Source: Clostridiales bacterium (GTDB lineage Bacteria; Bacillota; Clostridia; Lachnospirales; JAQSXR01). From it: a DNA stretch of 64,000 nucleotides. The notes beneath the pieces are model-generated. The model had not been told where the DNA came from and made no database searches. It saw only the letters and a list, made by a program, of their open reading frames with translations. This document shows positions 1 through 9,102 of the stretch, piece after piece. A program made the position numbers and the translations under genes. The number at the start of each line of letters is the position of its first letter. Within the stretch, counting starts at the first letter, position 1. The stretch spans positions 372,001 to 436,000 of the forward strand of contig JAQSXR010000003.1 of assembly GCA_029256575.1 (NCBI GenBank), read 5' to 3'.

Positions 1-523
1 CTTGAATCATATCTTTTGGGGCAATCATAGGTTCAAAACGCCCTATAATATTTCCCTCTCTATCAATTAAGAATTTAGTAAAATTCCACTTAATTGAGTT
101 ATCATCATATCCTTCTCCATATTTTTTCTTTAGCATTAGTTCAAAGGCCATGTTTTTTAGCCCTTTTCCGACTCCATCAAAAAATGTCTTTTCCGTTAAA
201 TATTTGAAAATAGGATCTGCATTTGCTTCTCTTACATCTACCTTTTCAGATAAAGGGAATGAAACTCCATATCTAACCTTACAGAAGTTTTCTACATCAG
301 TATTCGATCCTGGTTCTTGTTCTCCAAATTGGTTACATGGAAAACCTAAAACTACGAGTCCTTTATCCCCATAAGTTTTATAAAGTTCTTCAAGCCCTTC
401 GTATTGAGGCGTAAATCCACACTTACTAGCAGTGTTTACTATTATTAATACGTTACCTTTGTAATTGGAAAGTGGTGTTTCTTTTCCCTCTATTGTTTTA
501 AATGAATAATCATAGATTGACAT
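1..523 (-). CDS. Glutathione peroxidase family protein, 3' end cut by window
   Basis: The minus strand is open from an ATG at 523 to the window edge, about 174 codons, so only the last few residues should be missing. Thioredoxin-fold peroxidase that reduces hydrogen or organic hydroperoxides. Visible family motifs are NTASKCGFTPQYEGLEELY, with the peroxidatic position a normal cysteine (TGT) and not selenocysteine, then GFPCNQFGEQEP with the catalytic Gln, and KWNFTKFLID with the catalytic Trp. The start is supported by a GGAGAG ribosome site just upstream. Bacterial members of this type (BsaA-like) usually use thioredoxin rather than glutathione, so the substrate name is a family label. It is followed upstream by no cotranscribed gene; the neighbouring MFS gene ends in its own terminator. 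Confidence 0.9.
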   Translation of the reverse strand, partial: MSIYDYSFKTIEGKETPLSNYKGNVLIIVNTASKCGFTPQYEGLEELYKTYGDKGLVVLGFPCNQFGEQEPGSNTDVENFCKVRYGVSFPLSEKVDVREANADPIFKYLTEKTFFDGVGKGLKNMAFELMLKKKYGEGYDDNSIKWNFTKFLIDREGNIIGRFEPMIAPKDMIQ

Positions 524-608
524 ATCATAATCTCTCCTTCCTTATATTGGTTATAATTTAATAGTATTGTAATTAATTTAACTTGTCAAGGATACAATTT
601 CAATCAAA

Positions 609-631
609 AAACCCGCTCATTGAGCGGGTTC
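609..631 (-). terminator. Intrinsic terminator of the MFS gene
   Basis: Perfect inverted repeat AACCCGCTCAATGAGCGGGTT read on the minus strand in two arms, followed by a T run. The stop codon of the MFS gene lies inside the hairpin, so the end of the protein is encoded by terminator sequence. Confidence 0.85.
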
Positions 632-1867
632 AATTAGACTATATTCTCTTACAGATTCATAAATTGGCTGATTTTCTTTTTTCGGAATGCAAATTAATAA
701 TATCATACAGCAAAGAGTGAATAACCCAATTATAAGTGCAACTGTTCTAAATGACATTATTTGTCCTAGTGCTCCTGCAATAAGTTGAAATACTATCCCA
801 CCCACTGCAAAAATTGTATTAAACAAAGCATGAACTCTTGCCCGCATAACAGGCGGTAAATAAGATTGTACTGCTGTTTCGCGAATAGTGGCACTGGTAA
901 TTCCAAATGCTCCACACAAGAAGCGATTCATTAACATAAAGGGGTAAGGCATAAATAGTAAAAATGCATCCATCGTATCATAAAAAGCATACACAAATTT
1001 CGTCAACATAAATCTTTTCTGAACTGGTACTTCTTTCTTATATTGAATTAACCCACCAACTACACGCCCTATTGTTTCACTACTTCTTAGAAAACCAAGC
1101 ATAGCTACCGATAACCACGGCTGTGTTTGGTAATATGCTTGTGTCATAGTCGCTACTCCACTGGAAGCCCCACTTGTAATACTCATATAAGAATAAATGT
1201 TACGAATTCCTTTCTCCTTCTTTATAAAGATAAATCCTTCCTTAATATCTTTGAAATACTGTAGAATTCCATAGGCTTCTTCACTTGGCTTATATATTTC
1301 TTTAATAAAACATTCAAGTATAACATCGATTACCGTTATTCCTGCCACTATAAAAAAGATATAGCCTATATCAAGTACTTGATATAAAAATGCTGCAACT
1401 GGTGCCATAACTATTGTAACCGTTGGATAAATAGTTCCGCTCACAGCGAATCCTTTTTGCTCTTCTCCGGTTGGAATTAGGTCAGGATACCAAGCTTGAA
1501 ATGCAAGTCGATAAAATACTGAAATAGTTCCAATAACCAATGTAAAAACAATATAAAGCAAATAGTTAAATCCAATCCTCAAAACAATAATTCCAACTAG
1601 TAAATACAGTACTGCCATAACTGCATCCAAACCTACGATCCATTTTTTCTTACCACCTTTATCAATGAATGGAGCAATAAAAATTGGAAGAATAACATCG
1701 GGTAACATTCCACATACAAGAATTATCGCTGCTAGTAACGTTGATTTTGTTTCATCAAATACGAGAAGGCTTATGGGCAAGTTCATTGCTTCTCCCCCAA
1801 TAGCAGAAAAAATAGTTGAAATCGTGATAAGGCTAAAATCTTTCGTCCATAATTTATTTTTTCTCAT
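617..1867 (-). CDS. MFS transporter, probable drug or macrolide efflux
   Basis: 416-aa membrane protein with about twelve hydrophobic segments in the layout of the major facilitator superfamily. It starts MRKNKLWTKDFSLITISTIF, has a cytoplasmic loop with DKGGKKKW after the second pair of segments, and closely resembles Gram-positive MFS exporters of the Mef/multidrug type; the substrate cannot be told from sequence. The SD GGAAGGAG lies 7 nt before the ATG and is buried in a 12-bp hairpin that ends in seven Ts, so expression is probably controlled by attenuation or translation occlusion. The gene upstream on the same strand is an XRE/TPR regulator, 113 nt away, a likely local controller. The last codons overlap the terminator. 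Confidence 0.85.
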   Translation of the reverse strand: MRKNKLWTKDFSLITISTIFSAIGGEAMNLPISLLVFDETKSTLLAAIILVCGMLPDVILPIFIAPFIDKGGKKKWIVGLDAVMAVLYLLVGIIVLRIGFNYLLYIVFTLVIGTISVFYRLAFQAWYPDLIPTGEEQKGFAVSGTIYPTVTIVMAPVAAFLYQVLDIGYIFFIVAGITVIDVILECFIKEIYKPSEEAYGILQYFKDIKEGFIFIKKEKGIRNIYSYMSITSGASSGVATMTQAYYQTQPWLSVAMLGFLRSSETIGRVVGGLIQYKKEVPVQKRFMLTKFVYAFYDTMDAFLLFMPYPFMLMNRFLCGAFGITSATIRETAVQSYLPPVMRARVHALFNTIFAVGGIVFQLIAGALGQIMSFRTVALIIGLFTLCCMILLICIPKKENQPIYESVREYSLIEPAQ

Positions 1868-1906
1868 AAAAAAACTCCTTCCATGTGTAATTATATGGAA
1901 GGAGTT
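1868..1906 (-). promoter_or_regulatory. Attenuator-like hairpin that also sequesters the MFS ribosome site
   Basis: On the minus strand a perfect 12-bp stem (AACTCCTTCCAT pairing with ATGGAAGGAGTT, arms at 1895-1906 and 1873-1884, 10-nt loop) runs straight into seven Ts and then the ATG. The downstream arm contains the Shine-Dalgarno GGAAGGAG. It therefore looks both like an intrinsic terminator and like an SD-blocking hairpin. No convincing upstream leader peptide with its own ribosome site was seen; a weak TTG hexapeptide frame exists in the leader. Confidence 0.7.
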
Positions 1907-1980
1907 AAGTAATGTAAATCTTTATATTTTGAGAAATTATCTATGTAATTCGAGCAATAAGTTAAGGTAATTGTTTAAAA

Positions 1981-3156
1981 TCAAGAAAGTTCTTCTTCTA
2001 GTTCCAATGCCTTTTTATATTTACGTTGCCTACAATATGCTTCTTTTAATAACTTTTTGTAAAAAATCAAGTAGCCTTTATGTCTTGTTACCTTAAGTAA
2101 TTTCATAAGCTTTTCCATAACTTCTACAAAGATCGGATTATCGATAAAGTCTTTCTGGCACTCAATCAACGTTTCTTCATACATTAATTTTTCCACTTCA
2201 TTATCACGATTTGCTAAGATCCAATGATTCATTTTTTCAAGGAAAATATCTGTTTCATCTATTCTCCCTAATCGAATTAACGTTAGCGCTTTCTTGTGAT
2301 TCAATAAAAATCCATCTTCATCCCCTTCTACCATATTCAGGTATTTATATGCTTTATCATATTTCTCAGCACATAAAAAGGTAGCTCCCATATTGTAATA
2401 TATTCCTGAAAGGTCCTGTTTCCATATCGTACCAGTTAACAAATTAATGGCTCGTTGATAGTATGGCATCATAAGTTGATCTAGATTCTGACTTGCATAT
2501 GCCGATCCTTGTAATAGATAGCAGTTAGCTAGATTTCTAGTATTCCCTTCATCCAAAGCTGCCGTTATCCCTTTGCTCGCATAATTATTTACCAAATCAT
2601 AATTACCAAGTAACATATGACCGTAAACAACATTTATAATACTTGCACTATTATTTAGAATTCGATTTGCTTCTTCATACGCCAAAATAACTTCAGCTGA
2701 ATTATGAAATTCAATCGGTAACAACATATAAAATCTTGCCAGTTGCTCTTTATTTAAGTACTCTTGACACTCGCGTAGATGTTCAAATGATATCTCGTCC
2801 CGCTCATTGGCTTTAATCAATAACCAATCTAGAAATAAAGGACTATATTTTAGTTTGTCATCATGTTTTAAGAGTTCTTGATATGCACATCGCTCAAAAT
2901 CATATAATCTCTGCTGATAGTATTCATCTATCAGCAAATAATTATCATCAACAAATTTTCTGTCCGCGGTATAATTAATTCCAAGTCTTTTAAAAAGGCT
3001 TTTCATAATTTCTGGATCTGGATTTACCTGATTATGTTCAATTTTACTAAGATATGAAACAACGCAGATCCCTTGGCAGATTTCTTTCTGCCCCTTATTT
3101 ACTTTTAAACGTTCTAATTTGAGTAGAGCTCCACTAAAATTATTTTTATGATTCAT
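1981..3156 (-). CDS. XRE-family HTH regulator with TPR-like C-terminal region
   Basis: 391-aa protein. The first 65 residues form a Cro/C1-type helix-turn-helix (GQKEICQGICVVSYLSKIEH, then PDPEIMKSLFKRLGI), and the remainder is a run of about 34-residue alpha-helical hairpins (for example ANCYLLQGSAYASQ, GIYYNMGATFLCAEKYDKAY) as in TPR-containing peptide-responsive regulators of the PlcR/Rgg/RNPP type. Ligand unknown; no small signal-peptide gene was found beside it. GGAGG lies 7-8 nt before the ATG. Because the MFS gene follows on the same strand, it may control that gene, but this is inference. Confidence 0.85.
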   Translation of the reverse strand: MNHKNNFSGALLKLERLKVNKGQKEICQGICVVSYLSKIEHNQVNPDPEIMKSLFKRLGINYTADRKFVDDNYLLIDEYYQQRLYDFERCAYQELLKHDDKLKYSPLFLDWLLIKANERDEISFEHLRECQEYLNKEQLARFYMLLPIEFHNSAEVILAYEEANRILNNSASIINVVYGHMLLGNYDLVNNYASKGITAALDEGNTRNLANCYLLQGSAYASQNLDQLMMPYYQRAINLLTGTIWKQDLSGIYYNMGATFLCAEKYDKAYKYLNMVEGDEDGFLLNHKKALTLIRLGRIDETDIFLEKMNHWILANRDNEVEKLMYEETLIECQKDFIDNPIFVEVMEKLMKLLKVTRHKGYLIFYKKLLKEAYCRQRKYKKALELEEELS

Positions 3157-3205
3157 CCTAGTACCTCCAAATAAGAAATAGTTCTTTGCCTATCTCATTA
3201 TCATT

Positions 3206-4372
3206 TTATTCGAATTGTATTGTAATAACAACTATTTCTGAAGGACTACCTATTCGTACAGGAGGCCCCCATGTTCTAGCACCACTCGTTACGATAACTT
3301 GCAATCCTTCCTTACTTAAGTACCCATAGTCAACCTCAAAGATTTTATCTGTGATAAGATTTATCGGGAACATCTGCCCACTATGTGTATGACCCGATAA
3401 TTGTAAATCTGCACCTACCTTGTTTGCTTCTTCCAGACTAATTGGTTGATGGTCTAGAATAATCACAGGAAGCTCCATATCCATATTTTGAACAATACTA
3501 GATAATTCCTTACGTTTTTGCCCACTAACTCTTTCATAAGTCTTATCCTCACGCCCTAAAATGTAAAAACTATTATCAATTTTTATACTGCTATCTCTTA
3601 ATATATTAACGCCTGCTTGTTTAAATCGGTCTATCCGTTCAGCTGAATCCCCTGTAAAATCATAATCATGATTTCCTAATGATGCATATATTCCATATTT
3701 ACTTTTAATTTGTGCAAAGTATTCTTCCATTTTTCTTTGCTCATAGGAATCCGTATCTCGGTTTGCATCAATTATATCTCCTGATATCAAAACAATATCT
3801 GGGTTAATTTTATTAATTGCTTCTACTAATTTTGCTAAGTTTTTATCGTCTAACCCGCTAAGGTGCGTGTCTGATAAGAAAGCAACACGAAGTTGCTTAA
3901 GGGAACCTGCTTGTTTTGGGATACTTATATCATAAGATGTGATTTTCAAATTACTTGCATTGATTGTTCCATATATAAGCAAACCACATACAGTAGCTAA
4001 GACCAATAGGCCTGCAAAATAAGGCGCTATCCTAGTATTCTTTAAGTTTTCCGGTATAAACCCTAACCATCGGTCTAATCTACTAATTAATTGAATGATT
4101 ACGATTGACAAGGTAAAATAAAATACGGAAGTTAGCCAATAGTATGCAATTAAATAAACTCCATTTCTTAGAAAATGTGGTAAATAATGATTCAACCCCA
4201 CTCCCACTAAACTTACTATTCCAAGTAACGAAAAAACAGTCCAGTAGACTTTTACATTAAGAAACGGTAATTTATTTCCAAGGTGTTTCCAAATCCAAAG
4301 ACCAATATAGTAATTTATCCCTCCATATACAGCTAATATAATGCTTACAATTAAATACAATACCATTTTCAT
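3206..4372 (-). CDS. Membrane-anchored metallophosphoesterase (YkuE/YaeI-like)
   Basis: 388 aa with about four N-terminal hydrophobic segments (residues 1-135) and a calcineurin-type phosphoesterase domain after residue 160. All metal-binding motifs are intact: SDTHLSG (DxH), SGDIIDA (GDxxD), LGNHDYDF (GNHD), LDHQPI and SGHTHSGQMFP (GHxH). Family members act on phosphate esters at the membrane, sometimes lipid-linked ones; the substrate here is unknown. The start codon has only a weak upstream GGATGA-like site. It stands alone on its transcript as far as spacing shows, with 220 bp to the carboxypeptidase upstream. Confidence 0.88.
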   Translation of the reverse strand: MKMVLYLIVSIILAVYGGINYYIGLWIWKHLGNKLPFLNVKVYWTVFSLLGIVSLVGVGLNHYLPHFLRNGVYLIAYYWLTSVFYFTLSIVIIQLISRLDRWLGFIPENLKNTRIAPYFAGLLVLATVCGLLIYGTINASNLKITSYDISIPKQAGSLKQLRVAFLSDTHLSGLDDKNLAKLVEAINKINPDIVLISGDIIDANRDTDSYEQRKMEEYFAQIKSKYGIYASLGNHDYDFTGDSAERIDRFKQAGVNILRDSSIKIDNSFYILGREDKTYERVSGQKRKELSSIVQNMDMELPVIILDHQPISLEEANKVGADLQLSGHTHSGQMFPINLITDKIFEVDYGYLSKEGLQVIVTSGARTWGPPVRIGSPSEIVVITIQFE

Positions 4373-4593
4373 AATTCATCCTTTTCATCTGTGCAAATCT
4401 AGGGGGAACCCGACCCCCACTAACTAGATATTCTATAATTCTTTATACGATTTCTTCATAGCTTAGATCCTTATTTGTATTATACCTACAATTATATTCA
4501 CTATTCAACTACAATTACCTTTTTCTATTAATCTACTATAAATTTGAACTTCTTACACAACAAACAAAATTCGAGCAACCATATTATATTTGT

Positions 4594-5760
4594 TTATTCT
4601 AATTCTGTTATTATCTTTTGAAAGCTTCCTAACCACTTATTCAATACCTTATCAAAACAAAATTTATAATCAATGGCTGCTACAGCAGTTGCCGTTACAA
4701 TATCATAACTCGTATATAATTTGCTATCAATATAGATATCTACACTACCGACTACAGTTCCTATCTCAACTGGAGCCGTAAGTTCTTCTGGAATATTTAT
4801 TCGTATCTCAACTTCTTCTTCATCCTTGAGTAATAGTCCCAGTGAGCCTGTCATATATACTTGTGTACTATTTATTTGCCCATTTACTACAGATATATTT
4901 TCAAACACGATATTATTATCAAATATCTTCTCATAGTCAAAATTCTTATCTCCGAACATCATAATTTTCAATGTATCTTTCCACTTATAACTTCTTTGAG
5001 GTGGCCACCCAGATCCTAATACGACCGAGATAAAATATTTATTATCTTTTTTTACAGCTCCAACAAAACAGTACCCTGCTTCCCCAGTGTACCCTGTCTT
5101 TACGCCTATTGCTCCATCCATCATATCCAAAAAATTATTCCTATTGTTTACCGAAAACTGTCTTTTATTTTTTACATCTTTAAATGAATATGATTTGGTG
5201 TTAATAATTTCTACTAATTGCTCATTTTTTAAAGCTTCTCTTGTAATAAGTGCCAGATCAAACGCAGTGGAATAATGACCTTTCGCATCTAGTCCATTCG
5301 GTGTTTTATAGCTTGTATTTATCGCGCCTATTTGCAATGCTCTTTCTGTCATTTTGTTGCAAAATATATCAACATTTCCATAGACATGCTCCGCTATTGC
5401 AATTGCTACATCATTTGAAGATTCAAGCATTAATGCATATAATAAATCCCTTAATATGTACTGCTCACCTTTGTTTATATTTAACTGAACATCCGGTGCT
5501 TGAGATGCCTTTTTACTCACAGTTACTATTTCATCCAAATCACAAGTCTCTATTGTAATAAGGCAAGTCATTATCTTAGTTGTACTTGCCATAGCTCTTG
5601 TTTCATAGCCATTTTCCTCCCATAAAACTCTTCCACTATCTCCATCCATCAATAATGCCGCTCTCGCGTGTAGTTTCAAATCATCATCAGCTGTATCAGC
5701 TTCGATACAAGGAATGATAGCGAAACATATTGACAGAACAATACAAATCAATTTTTTCAT
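4594..5760 (-). CDS. D-alanyl-D-alanine carboxypeptidase, DacF-like (penicillin-binding protein, S11)
   Basis: 388 aa from the ATG at 5760, chosen over one 24 nt upstream because CTGGAG lies 7-8 nt before it and a clean signal peptide (MKKLICIVLSICFAIIPC) then begins the protein. Exported enzyme that removes the terminal D-Ala from peptidoglycan stems. Serine peptidase S11 motifs are complete: STTK (SxxK) near residue 60, SSN (SxN) near residue 117, and KTGYTG (KTG) near residue 215. A C-terminal beta domain follows, typical of PBP5/DacF proteins, and there is an amphipathic tail. A second paralogue lies at 30660-31853. In Bacillus-type spore formers DacF-like proteins act in spore cortex; no sporulation promoter was verified here. 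Confidence 0.92.
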   Translation of the reverse strand: MKKLICIVLSICFAIIPCIEADTADDDLKLHARAALLMDGDSGRVLWEENGYETRAMASTTKIMTCLITIETCDLDEIVTVSKKASQAPDVQLNINKGEQYILRDLLYALMLESSNDVAIAIAEHVYGNVDIFCNKMTERALQIGAINTSYKTPNGLDAKGHYSTAFDLALITREALKNEQLVEIINTKSYSFKDVKNKRQFSVNNRNNFLDMMDGAIGVKTGYTGEAGYCFVGAVKKDNKYFISVVLGSGWPPQRSYKWKDTLKIMMFGDKNFDYEKIFDNNIVFENISVVNGQINSTQVYMTGSLGLLLKDEEEVEIRINIPEELTAPVEIGTVVGSVDIYIDSKLYTSYDIVTATAVAAIDYKFCFDKVLNKWLGSFQKIITELE

Positions 5761-5832
5761 ATAAACTCCAGATGTATTAATCATTATAGTTTATAAAAGG
5801 ACAAGATAATATATACATAAAACATAAAAAAT

Positions 5833-5858
5833 GCCCTATCAAAAAATAATAGGGCAAA
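5833..5858 (-). terminator. Terminator after the DUF4003 gene
   Basis: Arms GCCCTAT (5833-5839) and ATAGGGC (5849-5855). Read on the minus strand the stem is followed by ATTTTTTA, placing it about 25 nt after the DUF4003 stop codon. Confidence 0.75.
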
Positions 5859-5880
5859 AATAAATTAATTTGCGAATTAT

Positions 5881-6867
5881 CTAACTACCTGAACTAGCCG
5901 CAGCAGCACTTGCTCCAACTGCTGCCGCTATCGCAACCTGTTGTGCAATCAGAATACTAGTTAAGCTATTAATTACTGTTGTATTCATTGTTTGAATTAT
6001 AAATTTATTTGAGTATTCATTTGCAACTAAAATACCTGCATACATAATTCTCAGACTCTTCCCTGTCCCCAATGCACCAAACCCTTTGTTCGATTGCAAA
6101 TATTCATTTACCTCAACAATGTCGTTTACAACTTGCTCAACATTATCAGTTGCTAATGCAATTACCCCTAGAGTGGCTAATTCCATACCAGTTCCATATT
6201 TACAATTCTTTTCTTTTAGTAGATTGTATATATCCATGGTTTTGTTACATTTTACTTCTGCGCTATCTTCTGCTAAGGCTAGGGTATGGCTCAGCGCCTG
6301 AACTGCGTTTGACGAAAAGAACTTTCCTGACAATAAACTATAACATTTTTCAATCTCATTAATTGCCCTATGCACGGATAAATCACTAACAGCAAACATA
6401 ACTGCAAATCCACAATCCTCACTTGAAGTTAAGATTGGGTGTTCCTTTTTCATCTTTATGTATATATCTTTTGCCTTTGTGATTACTCTATCGTACTCAC
6501 AAGGTTCGACCATTTTTACAACAACAAAAGCAGCTACTGTTAAGAAAGTGGTAGTGTGAAATTTCTTCTTTAATTGATTATATACATCAAATATTTTTTC
6601 AAATTTATCTTCAGGATTTTCTTCTAAAGAAAGCATAGTTGCTAATGCAAGAAATGTAGTCCCTCTAAAATATGAGAACATACCTGTTTTTTTCTTTATA
6701 ATTTCTTTGCATTTCTTAATTTTTATAGCATCTACTTCTAACCCATTTGCTGCATAAAGACTGGCACACAAAGGATATAACATAGAATTATCCCATTTAA
6801 AATTGTTTTTCATTATTTCTCTATTTACAACAAATAACTCACATCTTTGCTTCAATGATTCTATCAT
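5881..6867 (-). CDS. DUF4003 family protein
   Basis: 328 aa from the ATG at 6867, which has AAAGGAAA about 11 nt upstream; longer frames begin at an ATG at 6897 or a TTG at 6906. The protein is largely alpha-helical with repeated helical hairpins (residues 60-290) and matches my memory of the DUF4003 family of Firmicutes, whose role is unknown. The C-terminus is an unusual small-residue tract rich in Ala (AIAAAVGASAAAASSGS). No signal peptide or clear membrane segment. It is transcribed alone with its own terminator. Confidence 0.75.
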   Translation of the reverse strand: MIESLKQRCELFVVNREIMKNNFKWDNSMLYPLCASLYAANGLEVDAIKIKKCKEIIKKKTGMFSYFRGTTFLALATMLSLEENPEDKFEKIFDVYNQLKKKFHTTTFLTVAAFVVVKMVEPCEYDRVITKAKDIYIKMKKEHPILTSSEDCGFAVMFAVSDLSVHRAINEIEKCYSLLSGKFFSSNAVQALSHTLALAEDSAEVKCNKTMDIYNLLKEKNCKYGTGMELATLGVIALATDNVEQVVNDIVEVNEYLQSNKGFGALGTGKSLRIMYAGILVANEYSNKFIIQTMNTTVINSLTSILIAQQVAIAAAVGASAAAASSGS

Positions 6868-7006
6868 ATTTATTATATTTCCTTTCAAATCAATCATTCG
6901 CCACAAATTTATTTTATCCTATATTTGTAAAATTGCAAGAATTTTAATAATAAATATATAAATATTATTTAGTCAAAGTATATTTTAACTCTAGTAAATT
7001 CAAATA

Positions 7007-8173
7007 TTAAATCTCTGGTATTACAATCGCAATTTCCATACCAGCCTCAGCTGATTTTGCAATACCATCAATAATCGCTTGATTATAGAGAATTTGGCTT
7101 GTTGGTACAGGAGCTGTTCCTCCATTTTTAATTGCATCAAGGAAAGAACGTATTTTTCTATCAAATAAATCTGGTCCATCATCATTAATAATTGGTATCT
7201 CTGTTTCCACTTGACTTCCTGCAACGTCATGATAAATCTTCAATGCTCCACCAACGCTACCGTTCCAACATTCAGTAGATGGAATTCTAAGTCCACCTTT
7301 TGTTCCGAGTATTAGAGTGTCTCCTGGTGTATCTAAATTCATTGCCCATGCTATTCGAAAGTCTAATACAATTCCACCTTCTAAACGAATAAATGCTGCT
7401 GCAAAATCGTCAACTCCAAATTTAGCTGCATATTCTGGGTGCGTTGGATAATAATCTGGTCTTGTTCCAAAGAAATTAGATTTATATCCGGATACGGTAA
7501 GTGGCTTTGGATAACCAATTGCATTCAATACCATATCGAGAGAGTAACAACCAATATCTCCAAGTGCACCTAATCCTGCTGTATCTTTTTCAATAAATGA
7601 GGTTCCACAAGGAGTTGGAATACCTCTACGTCTTCCACCACCTGTTTGAATATAATATACTTGCCCTAGTTCGCCAGTTTCAACTATCTTTTTAATCATT
7701 TTCATATTTGGATCAAAACGTGGTTGAAAACCGATTGATATAATCTTTCCACTTTTTTTCTCAGCTCTCATAATCTCAGCTGCTTCATCAAGAGTTACAC
7801 TCATTGGTTTTTCAAGCATTACATGTATGCCTTTGTTTAAAGCAGCTATTGCACACTCTGCATGTGTTGCATTGTAAGTACATACACTTACTGCATCAAG
7901 TTCCACTGAATCTAACAAATCAGTGTGGCTTTCAAATGTTTGAACATTTTCAACACCTAACCTCTTAAAGAATTCTTCTGCTTTGCCAGGAACTAAATCA
8001 GCTCCAGCGATTATCTCAACATCCGGCATACTCATATAACTTTTTACATGCGCTTCTGCAATCCAGCCTGTTCCGATAATTCCTACTTGAATCTTTTTAC
8101 TTGCATCTACTACAGTTTGTTCTTCTTGAACGTCTTTAAATCTGTTTAAAATATCTTCGTTTGTTTTTGCCAT
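7007..8173 (-). CDS. Gfo/Idh/MocA-family NAD(P)-dependent sugar oxidoreductase
   Basis: 388 aa. The Rossmann motif GIIGTGWIAEAH starts near residue 32 after a 30-residue leader, the catalytic motif EKPMSV is near residue 125, and the family's second motif appears as GDIGCYSLDM, without the histidine many relatives have after DxG. Family members oxidise or reduce a ring carbon of a sugar, inositol or glycoside. It is the last gene of a four-gene operon with two TIM-barrel isomerases and a second Gfo/Idh/MocA enzyme. The size and the GGRRRGIPTP segment recall the dehydrogenases that make 3-keto-glycosides, but that is inference. GAGGGTTAC is placed as the ribosome site. Confidence 0.85.
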   Translation of the reverse strand: MAKTNEDILNRFKDVQEEQTVVDASKKIQVGIIGTGWIAEAHVKSYMSMPDVEIIAGADLVPGKAEEFFKRLGVENVQTFESHTDLLDSVELDAVSVCTYNATHAECAIAALNKGIHVMLEKPMSVTLDEAAEIMRAEKKSGKIISIGFQPRFDPNMKMIKKIVETGELGQVYYIQTGGGRRRGIPTPCGTSFIEKDTAGLGALGDIGCYSLDMVLNAIGYPKPLTVSGYKSNFFGTRPDYYPTHPEYAAKFGVDDFAAAFIRLEGGIVLDFRIAWAMNLDTPGDTLILGTKGGLRIPSTECWNGSVGGALKIYHDVAGSQVETEIPIINDDGPDLFDRKIRSFLDAIKNGGTAPVPTSQILYNQAIIDGIAKSAEAGMEIAIVIPEI

Positions 8174-8226
8174 TATTGTAACCCTCTTTCAATTTTTTGT
8201 GTTGTCATTATCATAGTTTTTTTCAC

Positions 8227-9060
8227 TTATATTCCAAGGCTTTTTAAATATTCTCTGCCTTCTTTTGCCGCTTGTAAAGGTGAACAAGTTGGTGATTGGT
8301 CTTGTTCCACTATTATATATTTAGCACCCGCTTCTTTCACTGCTTCTATAATAGCTGGAAAATCCTGCATCCCCTGACCTAGAGGTCTAAATTCAAATCC
8401 ATTATCTTCTTGTGTTACCGGTTTCGTTTCTTGACCTGATTCATCAATTAGAGCATATACTGCTTTGCCACCAAGATTCTTACATACGAAATCTTTAAGA
8501 TGTACAACTGGAGAACGGCCTGCATATTTTCTAATATATTCTGTTGGTTCTTGCCCTGCATACTTTACCCAACAAGTGTCTATCTCTGTTTGTAATATTT
8601 CACTTGGAATACTTTCATAAAGCCAATCTAGTAAAAACTTATCTTCAAATGTTTGAAATTCAAAATCGTGATTATGGTATAGCAATTGAATATCCGCATA
8701 TTTCAGTGCTTGCCCTACTTGAATGAACTCTTTTTTTGTTTGTTCAAATAGATTTGTTCCAGCATGATGCTCTAGTCCCATCCAAGGAACAGCACAGTAC
8801 TTTGCACCGATCGTTTTTATAAAATCAATGCTTTCTTTTTCATTGTTAATAAATACATCATGTGTTTGGTGAACAGATACACATTCAAGACCGTTTTTCT
8901 TTAATAATGCAAGTACTTCCTCGGCTGTTTTGCCAAAATATCCTGCAAACTCAACATAATCATAGCCCATATCTTTTACTTGTTTTAGCGTTGCATCCAC
9001 ATCATTTTGCATATCATCACGAATGGAATATAGTTGTAAACCTACTTTTAATTCGTTCAT
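8227..9060 (-). CDS. Sugar phosphate isomerase/epimerase (AP endonuclease family 2 TIM barrel)
   Basis: 277 aa. Single-domain TIM barrel with the family features: N-terminal LQLYSIRDDM, YVEFAGYFG on strand 2, a metal-site LYHNHDFEF near residue 130, QTEIDTCWVKYAG near 160, VHLKDF near 187 and the late acid in YIIVEQDQSP. These give the Glu, His, Asp and Glu ligands for a divalent metal. Enzymes of this family isomerise or epimerise ketosugars or cleave keto-glycosides. It sits 53 bp upstream of one oxidoreductase and downstream of the other in the same operon. Confidence 0.85.
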   Translation of the reverse strand: MNELKVGLQLYSIRDDMQNDVDATLKQVKDMGYDYVEFAGYFGKTAEEVLALLKKNGLECVSVHQTHDVFINNEKESIDFIKTIGAKYCAVPWMGLEHHAGTNLFEQTKKEFIQVGQALKYADIQLLYHNHDFEFQTFEDKFLLDWLYESIPSEILQTEIDTCWVKYAGQEPTEYIRKYAGRSPVVHLKDFVCKNLGGKAVYALIDESGQETKPVTQEDNGFEFRPLGQGMQDFPAIIEAVKEAGAKYIIVEQDQSPTCSPLQAAKEGREYLKSLGI

Positions 9061-9102
9061 TCTATTCCTCCATAGTAATAAATTTTGTTTTATATTAGTA
9101 AG

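Noticed and set aside
1-523. Selenocysteine glutathione peroxidase
   Set aside because: The catalytic codon is TGT (Cys), with no in-frame TGA.
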